Assembly: GCA_027946365.1 (NCBI GenBank) | Contig: JAPEUQ010000012.1 | Coordinates: 434,001-498,000, forward strand | DNA: 64,000 nucleotides | From: Kalmusia sp. IMI 367209 | Taxonomy: Eukaryota; Ascomycota; Dothideomycetes; Pleosporales; Didymosphaeriaceae | Direction: 5' to 3' | In this document: positions 22,484 to 32,831 of the stretch, in pieces | Numbering within the stretch: the stretch's first letter is position 1 | Layout of the letters: each line of letters begins with the position of its first letter | The notes under the pieces: model-generated | Told to the model about the DNA's origin: nothing | Seen by the model: the letters and a program-made list of their open reading frames with translations, nothing else | Database searches by the model: none | Made by a program: the position numbers and the translations under genes

Positions 22484-23614
22484 CTAAGAGTTCTTCTCCC
22501 ATCCTTCGTTCTCCTTGCACCATTTCATAGTCCGTTTCACACCCTCTTCCGTGTCAAACAGAGGCTCATATCCAAGCGCCCTCCTAGCCTTCCCAATATC
22601 GAACCAACAACCCGTCTTCATGTACTCAAAGGTCGTGCGACTGCTCGCCGGCCTCACCAAGCCAAAAGTAAAGATCCAAAAGGCCCACTCGATAGTTCCT
22701 ACGGCAAATAGAACCACCCAAAACGGTATCTGTACGACTTTACGTGGCCCGCTTGGCGCCCAATTTGCGTCGCCGGCCTCCTCCCATACCTTGCGCGCAA
22801 AGTCCCAGAACCGCATGGGTTTCCCGTCAGAAATGAAGAATCCTTGCCCGTCTGCCCTCTCATCGTCCGGGCTCACTAACGCCTTCGCTGCCAGCACGTG
22901 TGCGCTAGCGCAGTTTTCGACGTGTATCCAGTCGTGGACGAGCTTGTTTGGGCCGATCTGGTATTGCGTTTTGGGCGTGTTGACCATGGAAAGCATCGCT
23001 CCGATCGTGAGGCGATCTCGAGGGCCGTAGATACCTGTCACCCGGAGACTGCAGGTGAGTAGTTGGTCTTTAAAATTGCCTGTAATGTTGTGGAGGGCCT
23101 CGGGGGTATTGTTGTCAAGAATGAGCGCGTCGACGGCAGCTTTCGTGCGTGAGTAAGCACTTGGACCCGAGTTTAGAGTGTACAATTCGACCTCTTCTTC
23201 TCGTACTGGTTGGACATTGTGGTTGGGTGTCAGGTTGACGGCTTCTGCGCTGCTTGTGTACACGATGGCTTGAACGCTTGGGTGTGCTCGGGCGACCTCA
23301 ACGAGCTGCTTCGACATTTGGTACGTCACTCTGTAGTGGGCTTCAGGGGGCGCAAAGAACCCAGGCCCTATGGTGTGCAGGATAACGCGTGGTTTTACGG
23401 TGTCGAGTAAGTCGGTAAGCTGTTTCGTGTTGCTGATATCGCAGCTGTGGTACAAAGCTCCTGGTACCTGGCGGTTGGAGACTACGTGAGGCTCATAGGT
23501 AGACGCAATGGTGTCGAAAGCTTTGTCGGAGACTAAAGCTTCGACGATGTGTGATCCAAGGTAACCAGCACCACCTGTCACCAGAATGGTCCCCAGAGAC
23601 TGTCCGCGTAACAT
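22484..23614 (-). CDS. 3-beta-HSD/Erg26-like NAD(P)-dependent SDR (sterol-4-alpha-carboxylate dehydrogenase type)
   Basis: Extended short-chain dehydrogenase predicted to oxidise a 3-hydroxysteroid; the closest remembered group is the C-3 sterol dehydrogenase (Erg26/NSDHL) of ergosterol synthesis or its paralogues. Single exon, 376 residues. The Rossmann motif TGGAGYLGSH lies at residues 13-22, the active-site Ser pair in IVYTSSAEAVN, and YxxxK in SAYSRTKAAVDALI. Further family blocks are SLRVTGIYGPRD and VHDWIHVENCASAHVLAAKA. A hydrophobic segment IPFWVVLFAVGTIEWAFWIF near residue 300 suggests ER-membrane attachment, as in 3-beta-HSD. The C-terminus has LGYEPLFDTEEGVKRTMKW. Whether this is Erg26 itself or a paralogue cannot be decided here. 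Start is the first ATG, seven codons before the Rossmann strand. Confidence 0.88.
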   Translation of the reverse strand: MLRGQSLGTILVTGGAGYLGSHIVEALVSDKAFDTIASTYEPHVVSNRQVPGALYHSCDISNTKQLTDLLDTVKPRVILHTIGPGFFAPPEAHYRVTYQMSKQLVEVARAHPSVQAIVYTSSAEAVNLTPNHNVQPVREEEVELYTLNSGPSAYSRTKAAVDALILDNNTPEALHNITGNFKDQLLTCSLRVTGIYGPRDRLTIGAMLSMVNTPKTQYQIGPNKLVHDWIHVENCASAHVLAAKALVSPDDERADGQGFFISDGKPMRFWDFARKVWEEAGDANWAPSGPRKVVQIPFWVVLFAVGTIEWAFWIFTFGLVRPASSRTTFEYMKTGCWFDIGKARRALGYEPLFDTEEGVKRTMKWCKENEGWEKNS

Positions 23615-24327
23615 GGTTTATAGGATTGACGTTACAAGCTTCAGCGCATCGGATAGTTCTGTAAGAGAGAGAGAGTGGTGAAGCGGATGCGAGAAGGCGG
23701 CAGGATATAGTTATAGGCCTTGCGGCGGGGCTTGGGTAAAGGTGGTTTGGCAAATAATTCTACAACTAAATCGGCGCACCACAAGCGTGCATTATGTGAC
23801 ATGCTTGAGGCGCTTGAAGTAGCGTTGGTTGCCTAATTACGATAGTATTACTCTTTTCAGCTGCTTACGCTAAGATAATAATATTTACTAGTACGATTCC
23901 TGCGCTCAAGCCTCCGACAACCGTCGTACAACCGCACCACTAGATGCTAGAACTGTATATGGCTAGCACACCGTAGCCAGATCTAAAGTTGTAGTCGTAA
24001 TTGAAGTATGCCGGCAAGATCGATCTTGTGTCATTTAACGGCGGTATACGATTTCAAGCCTACAAGAGCTGACCTAATTCTGTCAGGGGCTGCTTTAGAG
24101 CTTGCCATTAAGGCTGCTGGGCATCATCAAGTAGATATGAGCAGCTACGGTGCTTCTGGTGTGCGAGTTATGGCACCATTTATAATTTGAAGGCAAGCAT
24201 TCTTGTATTCATACACTGAATCGGTGGTGATAGGACAACAGGGTAATGAGCATAAACAGGTTCAATTGTGAAGCGACCTGAAGTCCTTTTGGGGGCCGGG
24301 GGAAGAGACTCGATCCGCAAACCAAAG
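23615..24327. other. Intergenic, short AT-rich stretch
   Basis: Upstream region of the SDR gene and 3' side of the monooxygenase gene. Around 23830-23910 the sequence turns AT-rich and TpA-rich, a small hint of RIP-type decay. No gene recognised. Confidence 0.35.
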
Positions 24328-25731
24328 CTACACCTTCGACGTACCTTCTCCAATCGCACTCCTCCATGTAGCCTCGATATCGTTACCATAAATCCAATCC
24401 AATCCCCCTTCCCCATCAGAGATGACTTTATTCTTCACTTTCTCATCAAAGCTCGGCTCCCCAATCTCATCCAACTTCTTTTTCCTTCTCTCCGCCTCAG
24501 AAGCTAGGTACTTATACATGCGTGCATAATACGGCAATCGTATCTCGTTAAAGAGCGGCAACGCTTTGCTAACGTCGTTGGAGTAGTATGCGAGTGCTTG
24601 GGCGAGGATCCATCCATCTTCCATCGCGAACCCTGCGCCAGAGCCAAAGGCCCCGCTAAGGGCGTGGGAAGAGTCACCAACTAACACAATGCGATTTGAC
24701 CATGCCGTTAAAGTGGGCATTTCGGGGCCGGCGAATGCAGCAAACTCACGCCAGTTACCATCTGGAACTCGTTTTAGCGCCTCCCTAATCTGCGGTAGAT
24801 ACTCCTGCCAGCACGTCAGCATCGGCTTCTCCAATGCCAATTGATCGGACATTATCTTACCCCGAAATGCGATTCCACATGCTTATTAGTAATAGGTACG
24901 CCCCAGCTCACTTTACTTGCACTATGCACCTCGGGATCATGCCACGCCCTCGCCGCAATCTCCCACAGTCCCTCACCGACAGGTGAAAAATACACATGTG
25001 TTGTAGGTGTATGCCACCACGCTGTCGTGCCGAATCTTTCATCCAGATCCTTAACATCTTCCCAATGGAGAAGAGTCCGCCAGATCGTCGTGCCCGTGAA
25101 TTTGATGTCGTAGGAGGGAAACGCTGTATCGCGAACTACGGAGCGGATTCCATCTGCGCCAACAACTAGATCGGCTGTTGTCGTGGTTCCGTCTTTGAAT
25201 GTGAGATGGATGCCAGAAGCGCCTTTGTCTTCTATGTGGATGAGTCTCTTGGAGAGTTTGATGATTCCGGGTTGAATACGAGAGAGGAGCGCGGATTGCA
25301 GTTTTGTTCTCTGGGTGCGAATTGATGGTCTTGCACTGCCCTTACTCACCTTCTCCCGGCGATGGACTTCTTCACCTGATCTGCCGTTCCTATTTCCTCC
25401 CACATTAGCCACCCATTACACGATCTCTCAACCCAACCCATCCCATACAGACAATCAAGCGATACTAAAGAAAGCGGATCCCTTACAAGTTTAGCACCCT
25501 CCATGTCTCATGCCTAGTATTCATAGCATCCGCAGCGCCTAGTAACTCTAATACTTTCCACGAATTGGGGCCGATACTTATGCCTGCGCCAACTTCACGT
25601 AGTAGACTCGCTTGCTCGTAGATCGTGACTTCAACATTCGGTACTTTCGCTAATGCAATAGCTGTTCCAAGACCGCCAGGGCCGCCTCCTATGATGGCGA
25701 CTTTAAGAGCAGGGATAGGTGATATAGTCAT
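24328..25731 (-). CDS. FAD-dependent monooxygenase (salicylate hydroxylase-like)
   Basis: Class A flavoprotein hydroxylase acting on an aromatic or polyketide-type substrate; substrate unknown. Three exons, 25731-25487, 25389-24861 and 24804-24328, with introns of 97 and 56 bases, give 416 residues in one frame. The N-terminal FAD-binding GxGxxG is in VAIIGGGPGGLGTAIALA, followed by the ribose-binding Glu (VTIYEQASLLREVGAGI). The DG motif is ADLVVGADGIRSVVRDTA. The GD motif is NRIVLVGDSSHALSGAFGSG, slightly unlike the commoner GDAAHPMxPxxGxG because the Pro is missing. Between them lies FRDTAFPSYDI-type text and a TIWRTLLHWEDV stretch. The flanks are housekeeping genes and no secondary-metabolite cluster is visible, so this is probably a stand-alone catabolic or detoxification enzyme. 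Confidence 0.88.
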
Positions 25732-26253
25732 TGTAGCCTTTAAACCTGTAGGCTAAAAACAGAGATTTCGAGGTGGGAGTGTGTACATCTTGAAGGCTTA
25801 TCTTAGGTTGTACTTTATCGGATGTGCGAAAGTTCCGAGGGAAGTGGGAGTGACAAAGCACGCGTGTCGTCAATTGTCACGCGAATGATGTGCTCTATAC
25901 ATGAGGGTGGTGGGGTTGGAACACTAACATTGAGACGGCGCTGCCCCCACGTCCTACGAAGCCACTCGCACTAAGGAAAGGGGAGCTTAAGTTACCTTAC
26001 TGCGTCTGTCCGGACGTGACTGTATCGGTATAGCCTAGAAAGTGCCCGCATCGAACCCGCATGGGACCGAGCAAACACCTGTGATGGCACTGATCATATC
26101 GCTTGGCTGATCTCAAGGGCAAACATTGACAAAAATAGTTCCGCTCTCATCTATCAGCTACAGCCCTCCCAGTCATGCCGCTGAAATGCATCAGAAACTA
26201 AAGGTGAACTCAATATTCAAAATCCGGTTTTCCTACTTTTACCTGAGCCCTCA
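25732..26253. other. Intergenic between monooxygenase and GGA genes
   Basis: Upstream region of the monooxygenase and 3' region of GGA. Nothing recognised. Confidence 0.4.
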
Positions 26254-28559
26254 TCATGGAATTCCCAAAGAGGGAATTTCGCCCATCTCATTTTTACTCT
26301 GCCCTCCAATTGTATACGTTACTTTCCATCTCATCTTGATACTGTTTCCAGATCCTCTTTGTACGCCATTGAGCCGTATATTCTGTGTGATGCCATATGC
26401 TTCGTTGGGGTTAAGATTGACGCCCGATTGGTGTTCTAGCTGGAGCTGTGCGCCCTATCTTAAAGTGAGTATACTTCTTAGCAAGATGCCTGTCATGACG
26501 TGTGCTTACCTTTGATGCGGCTACTTGAAAGGTCAAGTTTGAAATGGGTTGAGGCGTCCTATTTGATATACGGTTCTGAATCAGAAGCACGGTATCCGAT
26601 TCGCGAGACACATGAAAGACGACATTGATCATAGTGTTGGTCACTGTTAATTCCTTCGAGGTGTCCGGCACAGCGGAAGCAAAATTCCACTCATCGTCAT
26701 CGTCCGCGGCAGTAGTGCTACTTTGTGCTAAACTGGATGTCGGTGCAGGTACGGCACCCCCGAGAAGATCGACAGTCCCAGATCCAGTGGATTGCGACTT
26801 GATGGATTGTTGAAAGTGCATGGGTGAACCTTGGCGGGGTGTTTGTGAATTCAGGGCAGCAAATGGATCTGGAGTTCGTGTTGATTGAGTCGGGGGTTGA
26901 GCTCGTGCAGACGGAAGAGGTGATGGTATTTGAGTTGAAGGACCAGAATTCGACATGGATCCAAAGAGGTCGTTGATGGACTGTGCGGCGCTTTGTTGTT
27001 GGGGTGGCGGAGGTGATTGGGGAACTGGCAATCCAGACAAACCCAGCACTTCTCGAAAGTTAGCATAGTCTTATGCAATACTCTGAATCACTCACCTGAG
27101 CCATTGGAACTACCAAGCGCGATGCTGCCACTCTGACCGTAACTAGGACCACCGAGAGAGAGACCTAAAAGATCATCTTCCAAAGCGTTTCCTTTTGGCG
27201 CTGATTGTTCTGCACTTCCAGAGGCGGTGTTTGCGGCGCCTGGTGCAGGCTCTGGATCTCCAAAATCGATTAAATTGAGAGTATTGTCCGGACCCTTAGA
27301 AACACCAGCGCCACTCTTCCCCAATGTGCCTTGAGGGATCTTATTCGCCGCTTCGATATCGCCCTTTTTGAATAGCTTATATCTTTCTATTGTTCGATGT
27401 ATGCTATCGTTAATTTCAAAGAGTTTGGCAACTGCTTCAGTGTCTTCTGACTCTTCTTCACACATCTTCTGGATCTTAGGCTGGGCACTTTGAAGTGCAT
27501 TCGCGAGTTCCTGTGATCGTTAGTTTGCTTGCGTCGATGAATTTCCTTAGGATTGGCGCACCTCAAAAACGTCACCCTCCTTGATCTGGTCTCCAGGCTT
27601 GTAGCCCTGAAGCATTTCTTCGAGAATCCTTGCTTTCTGTTGTATCCGAGAAACCTCTTCCGCAGCTTTCGCGCGCCAGTCTGTCTTGTTCCTGGTATCG
27701 TAGCCAGCCATGACCTTCATAAGCTTGTTGGCCTCCTGCAGGTCCTGTGGGCCTCCACGTCGGATCAGCTCTTGGAGTTTTGCAGATTGCGCTTCACGTT
27801 CTTCCTCCTCCATCTCCTCGGCGGACCTGAGATTCTGTTCCAAAAATCAGTGTATCGCTCTGCGCCGTTTCTCTAAGCACGTACGTCGCTTGGGTTCAGC
27901 ACAGCTGCATCTTCTTTCCGGACCTCTGGGAACATGTAGCCTTTATAGCTGAGCAACCGGTGCATATCCCTTATAAATCCTAGATCCTCCTTGTACCGCG
28001 ATGTCTGACATATTGTCTGCCGCCATTCTTCTATCAATTCGAGAATTCTACTCTGGACTCGCGACGCATGGACTGGGGGACGTTCGGGGAAGCGGCGGAC
28101 AAGCTCGTTGAGAAATTCTTTTGTACTAATTTGGAGGTGGAAAGGGTATCCACAGTTTTTTACGCAGATGTCAAGTAGCTAGATGGCAGTAAGCGATGCG
28201 CACGATGAGTGGGCGTGTGGTCGTACGTTGAGAGCGAGCAGGGCAACATTCTGATTGCGGTGGTTGACATAGTTGACGATAGTGACGGCTGCTTCCCGAG
28301 GTCTGCATTATCCCGTCAGCTGTCTCCCGCAGACTATCGAGCGCCAGATCGTACGTGGATCCCTTCTTCGTGTTGATTAGATCGCTGATCTCGAGGTTCA
28401 AGGCTAGGTTGGGTTCGAAGTTTTGCGGGTCGCAAGCATTTACTGCACGAAACGATCAGCGTGTCCTTTCGACAGTCGCGTCTAGGCCGTACGTATGAAG
28501 CGCTGCAACTGTGAAGTCGGCGCATCCCCCCACCCGCCATAGCGGTCGCGGGCGGCCAT
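26254..28559 (-). CDS. GGA-type clathrin adaptor (VHS-GAT-hinge-GAE)
   Basis: Arf-dependent monomeric adaptor that sorts cargo at the trans-Golgi towards endosomes. The gene is built from at least eight small exons. It starts at 28559 (MAARDRYGGWGDAP) with LQRFILNACDPQNFEPNLAL, the start of the VHS domain, which continues with VALLALNLLDICVKNCGYPF. The GAT domain follows (SAKLQELIRRGGPQDLQEAN; MCEEESEDTEAVAKLFEIND). The hinge is Ser/Pro/Gln-rich and carries DLLGLSLGG and the acidic-aromatic INDLFGSM, plausible clathrin/adaptor-binding segments. The GAE ear contains INVVFHVSRESDTVLLIQNR and, across a last intron (GTAAGC...GATAG), GAQLQLEHQSGVNLNPNEAY, ending at a TGA at 26254. About 650 residues, the usual size for fungal Gga proteins. 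Introns of about 44-60 bases with CTGAT/CTAAC branch sites explain every frame change. Confidence 0.9.
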
Positions 28560-29336
28560 CCGCGCGGATGCCGCCTCCATTGACGCGTCTGGAGCCCGTA
28601 CAGCTTATCGAAGAAGAACAAGGATGGCAGGAGTTCAGCGGGCGTGGCTGCGCGGGGCGTCGAGCTATGAAGGATGTTGTCGAAGATGTTCCCATCAAGC
28701 AATCTGATGCAGGCGGCGGGGCTGGAGCGCGCACAGCCATACCGTATGTATCTCTTGGCGCTACGTAACAGGGGTGCACTTGTATAACCCATCTCCACAA
28801 TCTCGAACTGTATTCCTCTCATTCAACTGCTTCTACCAGGGTGAAACTTCCATCGTCTTTTTCCTTAGGCGGCATTGAGGTTTTGTCTAACATCAAGAGT
28901 TCCAGCTGTATCGCCCCACTATAAATGACCTCAGGATGTGCTCTGCATCTGCAACTTGCATTTCGAAACCAGGGCGGAACTGGTGCACGAGTACCGGGCG
29001 TCAGTCCGGGAAGGCGTAATCTCTTTCATTTGCTCTTCTCATTGTGGAGTTTCTTTGGGAGGCCTAATTACGCCCAATACGCGAAGACGTATCGTTTGAT
29101 CTTGCCCTGGAGCTGCAGGCCTGGTACACCATTTAGGCCGACCTCACATGCCCTACGTATATCCGGTGACTAGATTTCGAGGCGTTTTTTTTTATTCTCG
29201 GATTACGATCGCCCTACTATATCATAGTAAGACTCGGTTAGACTACATATATAGGACAGACCATCCTCACCTAGACTACCTTCACCATTGTTTTTTCGTA
29301 TACAATTATATATCAATCAAGCCCCTCAAAACAATC
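28560..29336. promoter_or_regulatory. Divergent upstream region of GGA and the Ser-rich gene
   Basis: 777 bases between divergent start codons. The right half (about 29170-29336) is AT-rich with TATATA elements at 29246-29251, a plausible core promoter/leader for the plus-strand gene. Overlapping open frames have no family features. Confidence 0.35.
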
Positions 29337-30056
29337 ATGGCCGCTCCAGCCGCTCCAGCTCAAACAATCTCTGCAACCGTCTTCGGCCTTCCCTCACAAA
29401 TTTCCACTATAACCATCGCTGCCGTCGACGCAACCGCCACAACCTTCCACTATCCCTGTCTCGAGACTCTCTCGGGCTCCGCCTCAGTCTTCACGCCTTC
29501 AGAATTGTGGTCCAATGTTCACATGGGAATAGTCACTGGGACCAGCCCGTTAAACTCATCTTCTTCGATCACGATCTCGCCTTCGGTTCAAAGTTGTGAG
29601 CCTTATTCGTTCACACAGGGTCCTTCAACATGGGCAATGTCCTTCAAGATCCCGAATGTAGAATACCAAGGTGATTGCACAAACCTTGATAATACACGGG
29701 AGCAGTTCAGACATTCATGCTCGTCTTCATTGTCTTCTTCGCAAGGCGAGATGATCGGTGCGGCTTTAAGCGATTGGAACGACAACTTAAGAACTGTAAT
29801 TGCGGTCGCCGATGCTTCAATCACTTGTGAGTATAGATGCAATCATTACGTGACGATAATTGTCTCTGGGTGTATAGCTGATGTTCTGCGCAATATAGTG
29901 ACAACCTCGGAACCTTCTTCTTCTTCACCTCCTACGCATGTGTCAACCACATCAGCTGAAGGCAAAGCTCACGGAATGCCTCGCCCTACGAATGCTGCTC
30001 TGGGATATAGTGTCGGCGGTGTGGTCGGTGCACTTGCTGCGGTTTTGGCTTTGTAA
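29337..30056 (+). CDS. Ser/Thr-rich putative surface protein with hydrophobic C-terminal tail
   Basis: No named family. 239 residues from the ATG at 29337. The text AQTISATVFGLPSQISTITI, AVDATATTFHYPC and FTQGPSTWAMSF resembles the Ser/Thr- and Cys-containing secreted or GPI-anchored proteins common in filamentous ascomycetes. Cysteines are evenly spread (YPC, SCEPY, DCTN, HSCSSS, CEYRCN). The C-terminus is Ser/Thr/Pro-rich and then hydrophobic (GYSVGGVVGALAAVLAL), as for a GPI-anchor signal. Oddly, no cleavable signal peptide is visible; the start MAAPAAPAQTIS looks like the mature N-terminus without its leader. The frame is open upstream but without a convincing ATG. The stop TAA sits inside a GTAAGT, so splicing there would change the end (see findings). 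Function unknown. Confidence 0.6.
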   Translation: MAAPAAPAQTISATVFGLPSQISTITIAAVDATATTFHYPCLETLSGSASVFTPSELWSNVHMGIVTGTSPLNSSSSITISPSVQSCEPYSFTQGPSTWAMSFKIPNVEYQGDCTNLDNTREQFRHSCSSSLSSSQGEMIGAALSDWNDNLRTVIAVADASITCEYRCNHYVTIIVSGCIADVLRNIVTTSEPSSSSPPTHVSTTSAEGKAHGMPRPTNAALGYSVGGVVGALAAVLAL

Positions 30057-30602
30057 GTTTCCACAGTTAAATCTTGTGGTGACTAGATCTATACGCACTT
30101 TCCTGTAGCATCCAGGATCTTGGCTTCGGATATAGAGTGAACTACTATATGTATACCCCTACTCATTTAATGCTGGAACTATATTGGTTTTAGCTTGTAC
30201 AACCCTGGCCCATGAAAGCCGGTACTATGTGAAGTTGAAGTCGTTCTGAACATCGTCGAGCCATTTAATTGAGGATCACCCTGACTCTGTGAAGCTTTGC
30301 AGAGCACTCTACACTGTGTCTCTAGCTAGGGCAACATGCAACAAAGGAATCCTTACCATAATCAATACCATGTATCAACATGAGTATATAGTGATATGTG
30401 GAGTAACCTTGTGTTCAACGATCAGTGACGCCAGTGTGTAGCCTTAGTGTAGCGTTGCTGCAAGAGAGCTAGAGTGCCAGACTACCCGTTTGCGCTAAGG
30501 ATAGTGTTAATACGCTAGTGTGAAGTCTTATCGATAAGCCTCAAAAATTGATGGAAGACAGGCGGGGTCGCTCTCGTTATTTACTTCCACATACAACCGA
30601 CC
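30057..30602. other. Intergenic upstream of Tsr4
   Basis: Contains a possible last exon of the Ser-rich gene (acceptor TGTAG at about 30109) and the Tsr4 promoter. No other gene recognised. Confidence 0.35.
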
Positions 30603-31960
30603 ATGCCTCCGTATGACAGTGAATCCTCTGATGAGGGTGAAGACTACACCGAAACCAATGTTTTGCTAGGATACGCGTCGCAAGGAGCATCTGGGGATAT
30701 GATATCTCACCTTGGAGGCTCTCCAGTAAGCTACTTGACTTTTTTTTTAATGCAGACGATTTGTAAAAGTAACATGCATCGTAGTCTTGGATAGACGAAA
30801 AATCGGCGCCATCGGGCGCACTAGCAAAATGTAAAGTGTGCAACGGGCTTCTCACGCTCCTTCTCGAGCTCAACGGCGACCTTCCTGAGCATTTTCCTGG
30901 ACATGAGAGACGATTATATATCTGGAGCTGCCGAAAGAAGACATGTAGACGCAGGGAGGGCAGTGTGAGAGGAATAAGAGGAGTCAGAATTGCTAAAGGC
31001 GCGAGCGCGAAGGCAGCGGAGAAGGTGGAAAAGCAAGAGGTGAAGCAGGAAGAGAAGCCACAGCCACAGCTTGGAGAGTCACTGTTCGGAGTCAAGAACG
31101 GTGGAAATGCGGTAGCATCAGCAAATCTCTTCGCAAATCCGTTCTCGTCGAGTACGAATGGTAAAGCGCCGGCAAACCCCTTCGCGTCCGCTGGCGCGGG
31201 CGCAAACCCTTTTGCGAGCGCACCGCCTGAGGTAAAGCCTACACCGAAAGAGAGCAAAGATGAAGCTTCAACGACACTACCAGAGACATTTGCGGACAAG
31301 GTTCGCGTCTCCTCACCACCTCCCTCATCACAGCCTGCGCGACCACACGAGCCCTGGCCTACAGAATCAGCGTTTCCTAGCGCATACCCTCATCACTACC
31401 TAGACGCCGAATTCGAGACATTAGACGCGCCCTCTACGCCCCAAATACCCGCGAATGCACGAATGGACGTAGACACCGAGAGCAGTGGTGGAGGCTCCGG
31501 CAAGGAGGATAAGGAGATTTTCGAGAGCTCACTCGACAAGACCTTCCAGAAATTCGCAGATCGCGTCGGCCAAAACCCTGAGCAAGTGTTACGCTACGAG
31601 TTCAAAGGCAAGCCGTTGCTATATAGTGACACCGATGCTGTCGGCAAACTTCTTGCCAGCCATTCAGAGAACGCCTCATCCTCGAATGCAAAGGTCACCA
31701 CGGTCGGCTCGAGGTCAGGATCGGTGATGCCGAGATGCCAGAACTGTGGTGCCGATCGCGTGTTTGAAGTGCAGCTTACGCCTCATGCTATCACTGAGTT
31801 GGAGGTCGACGAGATGAGCATTGATGGAATGGAATGGGGTACCATCATTTTCGGTTCTTGTAGTAAGGACTGCAAGCCGAAGGACGTGCCTGAGGGCGAG
31901 GTGGGATATGTAGAGGACTGGGTTGGTGTTCAATGGGAGGAGGTTGCTCCCAAGAAATGA
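30603..31960 (+). CDS. TSR4: Tsr4/PDCD2-like 40S ribosome biogenesis protein
   Basis: Cytoplasmic dedicated chaperone for ribosomal protein uS5 (Rps2) in yeast, needed for 20S pre-rRNA processing. Two exons, 30603-30725 and 30785-31960, separated by a 59-base intron (GTAAGC...CGTAG), give 432 residues. The N-terminal half has LLGYASQG and the split zinc-finger-like block SGALAKCKVCNGLLTLLLEL, then FPGHERRLYIWSCRKKTCRR. The C-terminal PDCD2_C domain begins at SSLDKTFQKFADRVGQNPEQ and has PRCQNCGADRVFEVQLTPHA plus MEWGTIIFGSCSKDC, with the Cys pairs present. The linker between them contains three NPF tripeptides (ANPFSS, ANPFAS, ANPFAS), discussed in findings. Start is the first ATG. Confidence 0.93.
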
Positions 31961-32831
31961 AGAGGTTCACTTCCTTTCTTAAACCATTCGAGTACGATAG
32001 CTGGTTGACGAATGATACCCGATTTTGAGCCTCGCTTCCGATACAATCTTTTTGTCTCTATTGTCTCTCCGGCAACTTTTCTCCTGACCTTGTCGCAGAT
32101 CGGACCCTCAATTTCTCTCCATTCGTTGTGGGCCTGTCGATCCTTGTACTACCAAAATTCCCCGATGTGTTTAGTACACTATCCGGAAGTAGACTAGCTC
32201 GTTTCTCAGCTTTCACTACGGTTGCCCCTTCGGGCAGCTGCCATTGGTCGATGTCTCAATCTCGCTTCAGCATCGAACATTGCGCATAACCCGCATCTTT
32301 CCAGAAAACCCACGTCTTATATGCTCTTCCTTGCGACCCTTTTCACAAACTGGCTCGTGCTGATGGCCGCCTCCTTTCCTCGAGCCCTGAGTTTCAGCTA
32401 CTTGTTTGTTTATCTAGAGTCAGCCATTCACCCTTGCAAGTATCTGCGTGTTCACCCAAACTAATGGCTAGCTTGCGCAGCGCATCATCTGTGCGCGAGC
32501 AGTGTAAATGTGCTGCACGCGATGCGCGTTTGCCTGGGTCATGGGGTTCATATACCGTGCCCGCGTCACGCTCAGAAACTCGAAATCATTCACATGCCTT
32601 CTCCTTCACTATTCATTTTTCAATTTTCTTTCATTTGTTTTGATTTCCTACGTCTTTGTGGTAACCTTACCTTCTGATACCCCTTCTGCATATTTGCATA
32701 TTCAAGATACACTTTTCTCGGTTGATTCTACTGTACTGCGACCAAGGTTCTGAACACACATCATACCTCGAGGTACCCAGGCTTCACAACACACACAACA
32801 AAATATATACCGACCCGTGTCCCTGGACACC
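31961..32831. promoter_or_regulatory. Long pyrimidine-rich leader/promoter of the small secreted protein gene
   Basis: 871 bases with strong C/T bias on the plus strand, especially 32580-32760, then ACACACAACA just before the start codon. It holds several short ATG frames (for example 32012-32197 and 32222-32464), which would be upstream ORFs if the leader is long. Typical of highly expressed or environmentally controlled fungal genes. No independent gene supported. Confidence 0.4.

Noticed and set aside
24328..25731. Secondary-metabolite cluster around the FAD monooxygenase and SDR
   Set aside because: No PKS, NRPS, terpene synthase, transporter or cluster regulator nearby; neighbours are housekeeping genes.
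26045..26070. Minus-strand GGGTTCGATGC, another B-box look-alike
   Set aside because: The flanking bases do not pair as a T stem and no cloverleaf fits.
30577..31299. 240-codon minus-strand ORF opposite TSR4
   Set aside because: Shadow of the Ala/Pro-rich linker of Tsr4; crosses a proven intron and has no domain.
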